A stretch of 5,812 nucleotides of DNA from a bacterium (GTDB lineage: Bacteria > Fidelibacterota > UBA2242): contig JAHIOG010000349.1 in the NCBI GenBank assembly GCA_018895675.1, positions 1 to 5,812 of the forward strand, in the 5' to 3' direction. Shown here piece by piece: positions 1 through 5,576 of the stretch. The notes beneath the pieces were generated by a model, which saw only the letters and a list, made by a program, of their open reading frames with translations, did no database searches and was not told the origin of the DNA. The position numbers were made by a program, and so were the translations under genes. Numbering within the stretch: position 1 is the first letter of the stretch; every line of letters begins with the position of its first letter.

Positions 1-8
1 ATGATATA

Positions 9-15
9 CCTCCTT
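9..15 (-). promoter_or_regulatory. Ribosome-binding site of a gene leaving the left edge
   Basis: Read on the reverse strand, the first 15 bases give AAGGAGG, then TATATC, then AT at the very edge. An anti-Shine-Dalgarno match this strong, six bases before a possible ATG whose G lies just outside the window, suggests that a divergently oriented gene begins at the left boundary. Nothing of its protein is visible, so the gene itself is inferred. Confidence 0.4.
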
Positions 16-28
16 ATTTTTTATATTA

Positions 29-55
29 CTTTAATACTAAATTAGTATATTAAAG
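29..55. repeat. AT-rich imperfect dyad upstream of the left-edge gene
   Basis: The arms CTTTAATACTAA (29-40) and TTAGTATATTAAAG (42-55) are inverted copies that differ by a 2-base bulge around a single central A. The dyad lies just upstream of the leftward ribosome-binding site. It could be an operator for the gene off the edge, or a hairpin in its leader. The sequence alone cannot tell which, and AT-rich dyads also arise by chance. Confidence 0.35.
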
Positions 56-298
56 GAGATATTTTTATAGTGAGAACAATTGGGGATTTTAAGTAGAATT
101 TATGAAATAGGAGGATTCTGCCGCTTGCGGCTTAGTTCAACCATTGTCTGGAGGTAACTCGGTGAGCTGTTCGACAACTTTGAGATTTTCGGTGTTTCTC
201 AAAAGGATTTTGAAAATTGAAAGATTATCGCTTCGTATCACCTCGTACCTCAGCCTCGTCCGTTATAATATAAAAGATAAATATGGAAATATTTCAAA

Positions 299-774
299 AT
301 GTTACAGATTATTAAAGACAACATTATTGCATTTCTTGCTCTTATTGTAAGCATTATTTCCATCCTTATTTCGCTGAAAAGATATAGAGCGCAATTGGCA
401 ACGATAACTAAACCGTAAAATTGTCATTTAATGATAATGATTCCCGATACAAAGCAACAATAACCCTAAAAGATATAAATGAACAGATTGAAATTAAATG
501 TTCAAAATTATTCCAAAGGAAATATTTTATATATAAGTCATATAGCCCAAATCCAGTAATATTGCAAAAGGGTAAAATTATTATAGTCGGATCAATGGAT
601 ATTGACTTAGATTTTTTAAGAGATTTTGATAAAGGTAAATATAAGATCATATTTTACACTAATAGACATCCACGAAAGTTAAAAATTAAAATAAAACTGC
701 CATTTGATGAAATATTTGATAAACCGCTTTTGAGCCGTTTGCTTAATTGTCTCCGTCGAATAAAGCAAAAATAA
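299..774 (+). pseudogene. Membrane-anchored hypothetical protein split by a 2-base frameshift
   Basis: I do not recognise the family. An ATG at 299 opens a 39-residue reading frame ending at 418. Residues 9-26 form a strongly hydrophobic membrane helix, followed by the basic KRYR, so the C-terminal part probably faces the cytoplasm. Only two bases after the stop, another frame opens (421-774, 117 residues, formal TTG start). It encodes a beta-rich-looking, lysine-rich domain ending in RRIKQK. Deleting the two bases TA at 416-417 fuses the frames into one protein of about 157 residues, with the junction reading KPKLSF. A single N-terminal helix followed by a small soluble domain is a common architecture for small bacterial hypotheticals. 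The ribosome-binding site before 299 is weak. An ATG at 283 in another frame (MEIFQ...) reaches a stop at 313-315, so a second disruption near the start is possible. Alternatives are two coupled small genes or a sequencing error. Confidence 0.5.
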
Positions 775-817
775 GTGATATTATGGCAAGGGTCAGCACA
801 ATCACTTCAAAAGTCAT
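743..817 (-). CDS. Possible very small membrane protein
   Basis: On the reverse strand, an ATG at 817 preceded by GGAG at 7 bases' distance opens a 24-codon frame ending with TAA at 743-745. It has a hydrophobic run VIVLTLAIISLIFALF and a polar tail DGDN. A second in-frame ATG at 829 would add four residues (MEKI). One-helix peptides of this size exist as subunits of membrane complexes, but I can match it to none. It overlaps the 3' end of the 299-774 gene in the opposite direction, and hydrophobic frames arise easily in AT-rich DNA, so this is a weak call. Confidence 0.2.
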   Translation of the reverse strand: MTFEVIVLTLAIISLIFALFDGDN

Positions 818-925
818 AATTTTCTCCATTTTAAATATTCTAACATTTGCGTACTTTTTTATTAAAAACAACAATAATTTGCACTAAACAGAGACTTACC
901 TGATTGCATACGGTCTTAAGCTATT

Positions 926-1047
926 CCACCGGAATCCCTGCGGGACCTATCCTACTCTTTTCCGGCGGTAGCCGGACCTCTGGCCGTCAGTAGCCGGATC
1001 TTCGATCGGCAGTCTTCCGGCTGTGGCCGGAGCCGCAACTGAGCCGG
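926..1047. repeat. GC-rich cluster of short hairpins built on CCGG
   Basis: Within otherwise AT-rich DNA, this stretch holds several close inverted repeats. TCCC-TGC-GGGA lies at 935-945. TCCGGC-GGTA-GCCGGA lies at 961-976. GCCGGATC-TTC-GATCGGC, with one bulge, lies at 993-1010. TCCGGC-TGTG-GCCGGA lies at 1016-1031. A further AGCCGG occurs at 1042-1047. The first and third CCGG hairpins have identical 6-bp stems, so arms can swap partners. An outer arm CCACCGGA (926-933) can also pair with TCCGGCGG (961-968) with one mismatch. It may be a structured RNA, a REP-like repeat or a decayed mobile element. The sequence shows the pairing potential but not the function. Confidence 0.55.
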
Positions 1048-1114
1048 TAAATAATTTTGTATAGTTCGCCATCCCTCCGGATCGATTCTATCCTATCCAA
1101 TCTTTAAATACGAG

Positions 1115-1186
1115 CTCCACTTTCTCCATTCTCCATTTCTCCATTTCTCCATCACTCCAATACTCCATCACTCCATTTCTCCATTT
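1115..1186. repeat. Tandem octamer array, CTCCATTT type, nine units
   Basis: Nine consecutive units of 7-9 bases each begin with CTCCA: CTCCACTT(T), CTCCATT, CTCCATTT, CTCCATTT, CTCCATCA, CTCCAATA, CTCCATCA, CTCCATTT, CTCCATTT. The first five bases are constant and variation is confined to the last three. This is a simple tandem repeat in non-coding DNA that could change copy number by replication slippage. An isolated CTCCATTT also occurs at 824-831. Confidence 0.85.
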
Positions 1187-1230
1187 GACGCCTTCAGTTG
1201 AACAAAAAACACTTCCGTTACTCGTTTGGC

Positions 1231-1263
1231 GTGCTCCGTTGGACGTTTTGTGTGCTCCGTTGG
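1231..1263. repeat. Direct repeat GTGCTCCGTTGG, two copies
   Basis: The 12-base sequence GTGCTCCGTTGG occurs at 1231-1242 and 1252-1263, a period of 21 bases. The intervening DNA and flanks contain related pieces such as CTTCCGTTAC upstream. It may be what remains of a longer tandem array or the end of a mobile element. No function can be read from it. Confidence 0.6.
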
Positions 1264-1299
1264 GCTTACGGCAAATGTTGGATTAGTCAGGATTTTTTC

Positions 1300-1314
1300 G
1301 TGACTACTCAGCCG
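1300..1314 (+). repeat. Dispersed 15-bp repeat, copy 1
   Basis: GTGACTACTCAGCCG here matches GTAACTACTCAGCCG at 3818-3832 in the same orientation with one mismatch. The copies lie just outside the two ends of the nfnA-nfnB operon. Confidence 0.5.
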
Positions 1315-1447
1315 TTATGTACAAAGGCATGAATATAAATTAAAAAACCACAAATTTATTTTGTTCATATTAATTTATTTTGATAACTTCACCCCCTCTT
1401 ATAGAAGATGATGATTAAGATAATTAATAAATACAGAGTGATTGATG

Positions 1448-2308
1448 ATGAATAAGATTGTTAATGCAGAGTTTATTGCTCCTGATATTAAATTATTTAG
1501 GATAAAAGCCCCATACATTGCTGAAAAAAGTAAACCGGGTCAATTCGTAGTTTTAAGGGTTCATGGCTTGGGAGAAAGAATTCCTATTACTATTGCAGAC
1601 GCAGATATCAACGATGGAACTATAACCATTATTGTGCAAGGGATTGGAAAAACTACAAAACACTTGAATAAGCTTGGAGCGGGCGATTACATCTATGATC
1701 TAGCTGGTCCTTTAGGTAAACCCACTCACATAGAAAAGTATGGAAGAGTTGTTTGCATTAGTGGAGGAGTTGGTACAGCGGAAGCTTTACCTATTGCTAA
1801 AGCACTTAAGGAGGCTGGCAATGAAGTAATTTCAATTATAGGGGCAAGAACCAGGGATCTTGTTATCACTGAAAAAGAAATGGCAGACCGTACTAATGAA
1901 GTTATTATAACCACAGACGATGGTTCATACGGTAAAAAAGGTTTTGTTACTCATGCGCTTCAGGAACTTTTGGATGAAGGAAAAAAAATAGATTTTATTT
2001 TAGCTATTGGTCCTCTACCAATGATGAAGGCTGTGTCAGAAATGACCCGTCCCTTGAATATCCCCACTATGGTTTCTTTAAATTCCATAATGATTGATGC
2101 TACAGGCATGTGTGGTGGATGTCGAGCCACTGTTGGAGGAAAAACCGTTTTTGTGTGCGTTGACGGTCCTGAGTTCAATGGTCATCAGGTAGATTTTAAT
2201 GTATTGGAAAATAGACAGAAAATTTACAGTGATGAAGAAAAGACTTCTCTTAAAAAATTTGAAGAAGAGTGTAAACTTGGTAAAGAAATAAAAAAAGTAA
2301 AAATATAA
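1448..2308 (+). CDS. nfnA: NfnA/SudB-type subunit, flavin and [2Fe-2S] NAD(H)-binding oxidoreductase
   Basis: This is the small (alpha) subunit of the cytoplasmic NADH-dependent reduced ferredoxin:NADP+ oxidoreductase. In the known family it binds NAD(H) and one FAD and passes electrons to NfnB through a [2Fe-2S] cluster. The 286-residue protein has the ferredoxin-reductase order: an FAD-binding barrel with ERIPITIAD (about 43-51), a nucleotide-binding half with GGVGTAEALPIAKAL (about 106-120), and a C-terminal cluster motif with Asp217, Cys222, Cys225 and Cys237 in DATGMCGGC...FVCVDGPEF. That spacing agrees with the three-Cys plus Asp ligation known for NfnA. Three overlapping starts exist: TTG 1442, ATG 1445 and ATG 1448. 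I chose the last because MNKIVNAEF begins right at the first barrel strand; 1445 is equally possible. The ribosome-binding site is weak. nfnB follows 22 bases downstream. Similar proteins are called SudB or dihydroorotate dehydrogenase electron-transfer subunit (PyrK), but the paired NfnB argues for Nfn. Confidence 0.93.
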   Translation: MNKIVNAEFIAPDIKLFRIKAPYIAEKSKPGQFVVLRVHGLGERIPITIADADINDGTITIIVQGIGKTTKHLNKLGAGDYIYDLAGPLGKPTHIEKYGRVVCISGGVGTAEALPIAKALKEAGNEVISIIGARTRDLVITEKEMADRTNEVIITTDDGSYGKKGFVTHALQELLDEGKKIDFILAIGPLPMMKAVSEMTRPLNIPTMVSLNSIMIDATGMCGGCRATVGGKTVFVCVDGPEFNGHQVDFNVLENRQKIYSDEEKTSLKKFEEECKLGKEIKKVKI

Positions 2309-2317
2309 TTTTCAAGT

Positions 2318-2324
2318 AAAAGGA
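2318..2324 (+). promoter_or_regulatory. Ribosome-binding site fixing the GTG start of nfnB
   Basis: AAAAGGA lies six bases before GTG 2331. Two ATG triplets at 2326 and 2329 fall in another frame that stops after five codons, so the GTG is the only in-frame start served by this site. Confidence 0.7.
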
Positions 2325-2330
2325 AATGAT

Positions 2331-3797
2331 GTGTCCAAAATAGAAGAACTTATTAAAAAGAAACTAGAACTCACGAAGAAAGAAAAAATGGCTATCCCGC
2401 GGCAGGTGATGCCAGAGCAGGATGCTGTTGAAAGGCGTTCTAATTTTAATGAGGTCAATCTCGGTTTCGATGAAGAAACTGCAATGCTCGAAGCTATTAG
2501 ATGTATTGAGTGTAAAAAACCAGTATGTATTGACGGATGTCCTGTAAATATTGACATTCCGAAATTTATCTCTAAGATATCGGACGGAGATTTTTTTGGT
2601 GCTATTGATATTATCAAAGAAGACAATCTCTTACCCGCTGTTTGCGGACGTGTTTGTCCTCAGGAAGTTCAATGCGAACTTACTTGCATACTGGGGAAAA
2701 AGTATAAACCTGTATCTATCGGCAGACTGGAAAGGTTTGCTGCTGATTATGATATGGCACACAGAAAGTTCGAGATGCCTAAAGTACTTCCCAAAAATGG
2801 AAAAAAGGTTGCGCTTTTGGGAAGTGGTCCTGCTAGTTTAACTTGTGCCAGTGTCCTTATCAAATGGGGATATGATGTTACTATATATGAAGCTCTTCAT
2901 GAATTAGGTGGCGTTCTTGTTTATGGTATTCCTGAATTCCGATTACCTAAAGCTCTATTAAAAAAGGAAATCGGCAACCTTGAAAAAATAGGTGTAAAAT
3001 TCGTTAAAAATTTCATCGTTGGAAAGACTCTTACCGTTGATGAATTACTAAATAAAGAGGGGTACGATGCGATATTCATTGGAGCAGGAGCCGGCTTGCC
3101 CTGGTTTATGAATATTCCTGGTGAAAATTTGAATGGTATATATTCAGCAAATGAATATTTGACCCGTGTTAACCTTATGAAGGCTTACGATTTTCCTAAT
3201 GCAGATACACCTGTTAAAAGAGCTAAAAAGGTAGTTGTTGTTGGTGGCGGAAATGTGGCAATGGATTCCGTTAGGACAGCAAAGAGACTCGGAGCAGAGA
3301 GAGCAATTGTGTTATATCGTCGCACTGAAAAAGAAATGCCTGCCAGGGATGAGGAGATTCAACATGCAAAAGAAGAAGGGATAGAATTCCATTTACTAAC
3401 AGCTCCTATTGAATACATTGGTGACGATGACGGATGGGTAAAACAGGCAAAATGCATTCGTATGGAGTTGGGGGAACCCGATGCTTCAGGTCGCAGAAGA
3501 CCCATCCCTATTGAAGGTTCCGAATTTCTTTTTGACATTGATCTGGGTGTTGTTGCAATTGGCAATGGCTCAAATCCACTAATTTCTCAGACTATTCCGG
3601 ATCTGAAATGTAACAAATGGGGAAACATTATTGCCGATCTCAAAACGGGAAGGACATCCAAAAAAGGAGTTTTTGCAGGTGGTGATATCGTTAGAGGTTC
3701 TGCAACGGTTATATTGGCGATGGGAGACGGACGTGTTGCAGCTAAGTCGATTGATGAGTATTTAAAAACCGGCGTTTGGAAAACCGGAAATGAATAG
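2331..3797 (+). CDS. nfnB: NfnB/SudA-type subunit, NADP(H)-binding FAD and [4Fe-4S] oxidoreductase
   Basis: This is the large (beta) subunit of the same cytoplasmic complex. In studied members it carries the bifurcating FAD, two [4Fe-4S] clusters and the NADP(H) site. It couples NADH and reduced ferredoxin oxidation to NADP+ reduction, or runs the reverse confurcating reaction. The 488-residue protein shows an N-terminal cluster domain with Cys58, 61, 66 and 70 (CIECKKPVCIDGCP) and Cys105, 109, 115 and 119 (CGRVCPQEVQCELTC). The first dinucleotide site is GSGPASL (164-170). A second, NADP-type site is VVVGGGNVAMDS (302-313), followed by YRRTEKEMPAR (329-339). The C-terminal FAD motif is GVFAGGDIVRGSATV (446-460). 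The length is typical for the family. The start is GTG. The protein is homologous to the glutamate synthase small subunit GltD and is often annotated so, but the upstream nfnA and the absence of a large subunit favour NfnB. No clear terminator follows. Confidence 0.94.
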   Translation: MSKIEELIKKKLELTKKEKMAIPRQVMPEQDAVERRSNFNEVNLGFDEETAMLEAIRCIECKKPVCIDGCPVNIDIPKFISKISDGDFFGAIDIIKEDNLLPAVCGRVCPQEVQCELTCILGKKYKPVSIGRLERFAADYDMAHRKFEMPKVLPKNGKKVALLGSGPASLTCASVLIKWGYDVTIYEALHELGGVLVYGIPEFRLPKALLKKEIGNLEKIGVKFVKNFIVGKTLTVDELLNKEGYDAIFIGAGAGLPWFMNIPGENLNGIYSANEYLTRVNLMKAYDFPNADTPVKRAKKVVVVGGGNVAMDSVRTAKRLGAERAIVLYRRTEKEMPARDEEIQHAKEEGIEFHLLTAPIEYIGDDDGWVKQAKCIRMELGEPDASGRRRPIPIEGSEFLFDIDLGVVAIGNGSNPLISQTIPDLKCNKWGNIIADLKTGRTSKKGVFAGGDIVRGSATVILAMGDGRVAAKSIDEYLKTGVWKTGNE

Positions 3798-3817
3798 TGG
3801 GTATTCATTGATCTGAT

Positions 3818-3832
3818 GTAACTACTCAGCCG
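3818..3832 (+). repeat. Dispersed 15-bp repeat, copy 2
   Basis: GTAACTACTCAGCCG begins 21 bases after the nfnB stop codon. It matches 1300-1314 in the same orientation with one mismatch. Confidence 0.5.
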
Positions 3833-4058
3833 CAAAAATGTAAGGTTTTATGAATTCTGATTGGTGTTGTTTTTCTCATAACTGGCAAAGTTTTTTCAAT
3901 TAAAAGTAATAATTTGTTGCGTAAAATATATCAATTTTCAAAAGAGAGAACATAGAAAATACATCGATATAGACAGTTATCCGATGAGTAAAATATTCAG
4001 GAAACTGTTATAACATTCAGGTTGCAGATAGTAAATTATATAGTAAGCTGTGGTATAT

Positions 4059-4084
4059 AATTTGCAATTGTCTGCTTGCAAATT
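4059..4084. promoter_or_regulatory. Perfect inverted repeat upstream of gdhA, candidate operator
   Basis: AATTTGCAA (4059-4067) and TTGCAAATT (4076-4084) are perfect inverted copies separated by eight bases. This is the geometry of a dimeric regulator site. The left arm overlaps a TAATTTGC box resembling a Bacteroidota -7 promoter element, and the dyad ends about 75 bases before the chosen gdhA start. It could instead form an RNA hairpin, but no T-tract follows, so it is not a terminator. The regulator is unknown. Confidence 0.5.
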
Positions 4085-4146
4085 GATGTTATGGGATTTA
4101 TAAGCTTAGGCTACAGGTAAAAATGAGTGAAAATATTAAACAGAAA

Positions 4147-4151
4147 AGGAG
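4147..4151 (+). promoter_or_regulatory. Ribosome-binding site deciding the gdhA start
   Basis: AGGAG, within AAAAGGAGAG, lies seven bases before ATG 4159. The upstream in-frame ATG at 4123 has only a weak AGG ahead of it, so 4159 is preferred. The 4123 start would add 12 lysine- and arginine-rich residues atypical for the family. Confidence 0.75.
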
Positions 4152-4158
4152 AGAATAT

Positions 4159-5502
4159 ATGAATTACACATCCGTTGAAGATTTCATGCAGATGGTCGTA
4201 GCGAAGAATCCCGCCGAAAAAGAATTTCATCAGGCCGTGCATGAAGTGGTTGAATTTCTATGGGATTTTGTACAGGAAAATCCGGTTTATCAGCATCACA
4301 AAATTTTAGAGCAGATCATTGAACCGGAACGTACCATCATATTCAGGGTACCCTGGAGAGACGATCGTGGTGACATCCAGATCAACCGTGGTTACCGTAT
4401 CGAGTTCAACTCTGCCATCGGACCTTACAAAGGTGGTCTGCGTTTTCATCCTTCCGTAAATCTGGGAATTTTGAAATTCCTGGGTTTTGAACAGGTATTC
4501 AAAAACAGTCTTACAACCCTTCCTATGGGTGGTGGCAAAGGTGGTTCTGATTTTGATCCAAAGGGAAAGTCCGACAATGAAGTCATGAGTTTCTGTCAAT
4601 CCTTTATGACTGAACTTTTCCGCCATATCGGACCCAACACTGATGTTCCTGCAGGAGATATCGGCGTCGGTGCTCGTGAGATAGGTTATCTTTTTGGACA
4701 GTATAAACGACTGAAAAATGAATTCACCGGTGTTTTAACCGGTAAAAGTCTGAACTGGGGCGGTAGTCTGATTCGTCCGCAGGCAACCGGGTTCGGGTGT
4801 GTCTATTTTGCCAAAGAAATGTTGAAAACTTGCGGAGAATCGTTTAAGGGCAAGCGTGTGGCAATCTCCGGCTTTGGTAATGTTGCCTGGGGCGCTGCGC
4901 TTAAAGTAAATGACCTGGGCGGTAAGGTGGTTACCCTGTCAGGACCGGATGGCTATATCTATGATCCGGATGGTGTTTCCGGAGAAAAAATCGACTATAT
5001 GCTGGAGTTACGAGCCACTAATGATGATGTGGTTGCGCCGTATGCTTCCAAATTTGATAGCGCGGAATTCATCCAGGGTAAACGTCCCTGGGAGGTGGAT
5101 GTGGATATTGCCCTGCCCTGTGCAACGCAAAACGAACTGGATAAAGAAGATGCGGAAAATCTCGTGAAAAACAGTTGTATATGTGTATGTGAGGGCGCCA
5201 ATATGCCTTGTACACCGGAAGCCATCGAAGTGCTGTTGAACAATAAATTATTATACGCTCCCGGAAAAGCCGCCAATGCCGGTGGTGTTGCTGTCTCCGG
5301 TTTGGAAATGAGCCAGAACAGTATGCGTTTGTCCTGGACACGCGAAGAAGTGGATCGCAAATTACACAGCATTATGGTTAGTATTCATGAAACCTGTGTA
5401 AAATATGGCAAAGACGGTGATTTTATCAACTACGTAAAAGGCGCCAATATTGGCGGCTTTATCAAAGTCGCAGATTCCATGATCGCTCAGGGCTGTGTAT
5501 AA
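4159..5502 (+). CDS. gdhA: Glutamate dehydrogenase, hexameric bacterial type
   Basis: This cytoplasmic enzyme interconverts 2-oxoglutarate plus ammonium and glutamate using NAD(P)H. The 447-residue protein is full length for the roughly 450-residue hexameric family. The substrate domain has GPYKGGLRFH (88-97, Lys91), FKNSLTTLPMGGGKGGSDF (114-132, Lys115 and Lys127) and PAGDIG (Asp167). The spacings Lys91-Lys115-Lys127-Asp167 match the catalytic set known from the clostridial enzyme. The coenzyme domain has SGFGNVAWG (237-245) and then LSGPDGYIYDPDG. NAGGVAVSGLEMSQN (373-387, Ser380) follows near the C-terminal part. LSGPDGYIYDP also occurs, as I recall, in the NAD-specific Clostridium symbiosum enzyme, so NADP specificity should not be assumed. 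A cluster of cysteines (CICVCEGANMPC, about 340-351) is richer than usual. The gene appears more GC-rich than its AT-rich flanks. It stands alone between a 361-base spacer and its own terminator. Confidence 0.96.
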   Translation: MNYTSVEDFMQMVVAKNPAEKEFHQAVHEVVEFLWDFVQENPVYQHHKILEQIIEPERTIIFRVPWRDDRGDIQINRGYRIEFNSAIGPYKGGLRFHPSVNLGILKFLGFEQVFKNSLTTLPMGGGKGGSDFDPKGKSDNEVMSFCQSFMTELFRHIGPNTDVPAGDIGVGAREIGYLFGQYKRLKNEFTGVLTGKSLNWGGSLIRPQATGFGCVYFAKEMLKTCGESFKGKRVAISGFGNVAWGAALKVNDLGGKVVTLSGPDGYIYDPDGVSGEKIDYMLELRATNDDVVAPYASKFDSAEFIQGKRPWEVDVDIALPCATQNELDKEDAENLVKNSCICVCEGANMPCTPEAIEVLLNNKLLYAPGKAANAGGVAVSGLEMSQNSMRLSWTREEVDRKLHSIMVSIHETCVKYGKDGDFINYVKGANIGGFIKVADSMIAQGCV

Positions 5503-5525
5503 TCACGTAATCTGATTTAGTTAAT

Positions 5526-5556
5526 AAAGGGCTGTTCAATTGAGCAGCCCTTTTTT
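5526..5556 (+). terminator. Rho-independent terminator of gdhA
   Basis: AAAGGGCTG (5526-5534) pairs perfectly with CAGCCCTTT (5545-5553). The inner bases TTCAATTGAG can extend the stem to an AATT loop. The 3' arm runs into six T residues (5551-5556). It starts 24 bases after the gdhA stop codon. Confidence 0.92.
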
Positions 5557-5576
5557 AATGTATCTGAATATAAATA

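Larger units (their letters stand above)
775..1447. other. Long repeat-rich spacer before the nfn operon
   Basis: Apart from the possible small reverse ORF at its left edge, I see no coding sequence on either strand and no tRNA-like or other known RNA. The spacer is a patchwork: an AT-rich stretch (830-900), a GC-rich hairpin cluster (about 926-1047), a CTCCAT tandem array (1115-1186), a direct repeat GTGCTCCGTTGG (1231-1263), a dispersed repeat copy (1300-1314), and an AT-rich stretch leading into nfnA. The nfn promoter should lie between about 1340 and 1445. TTATTTTG-like boxes occur there (ending at 1363 and 1382), but their spacing does not fit the Bacteroidota promoter consensus well, so I do not call one. 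Confidence 0.7.
3798..4158. other. Spacer between the nfn operon and gdhA
   Basis: This AT-rich spacer has no convincing gene on either strand. It holds the second copy of the dispersed repeat (3818-3832), two close ATTCAGG copies near 3993-4021, and the strong inverted repeat at 4059-4084. No rho-independent terminator for nfnB is evident. The length and the dyad suggest that gdhA has its own promoter. The candidate is TAATTTGC at 4058-4065, which resembles the Bacteroidota -7 element (TAnnTTTG) with one base missing. I could not find a convincing -33 partner. Confidence 0.6.

Noticed and set aside
144..350. 68-codon forward frame starting with TTG
   Set aside because: It has no ribosome-binding site and a biased, leucine-rich translation ending in LLHFLLLL. 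It overlaps the better ATG frame at 299 and the opposite-strand remnant, so it is probably chance.
926..1047. tRNA or known riboswitch in the GC-rich patch
   Set aside because: There is no T-loop GGTTCGAATCC-type signature or cloverleaf spacing, and no downstream gene is close enough for a riboswitch. I recognise no known RNA family.
1115..1186. CRISPR array
   Set aside because: The units are 7-9 bases long and directly adjacent with no spacers, so this is a simple tandem repeat.
1187..1290. Integron attC-like site suggested by GTTGGGC at 1259-1265
   Set aside because: There is only one core-like heptamer and no matching RYYYAAC partner in a convincing imperfect palindrome. No integrase is in the window.
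1355..1382. Bacteroidota-type promoter boxes before nfnA
   Set aside because: TTATTTTG-like boxes are present, but the TTTG-to-TAnnTTTG spacing is wrong by several bases and the region is so AT-rich that such matches are expected.
2331..3797. Glutamate synthase small subunit (GltD) identity
   Set aside because: The fold is shared, but the directly upstream gene is NfnA with its [2Fe-2S] motif, and no glutamate synthase large subunit is present. NfnB is therefore the better call.
4123..4158. Upstream in-frame ATG adding 12 residues to GdhA
   Set aside because: The Shine-Dalgarno match before ATG 4159 is much stronger and the resulting length fits the family. The extra residues look like translated leader, because they include the ribosome-binding site itself.
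4306..5372. Reverse-strand frames of 106, 125 and 90 codons inside gdhA
   Set aside because: They lie wholly within the well-supported glutamate dehydrogenase gene, show no recognisable motifs and are antisense shadows of its codons.
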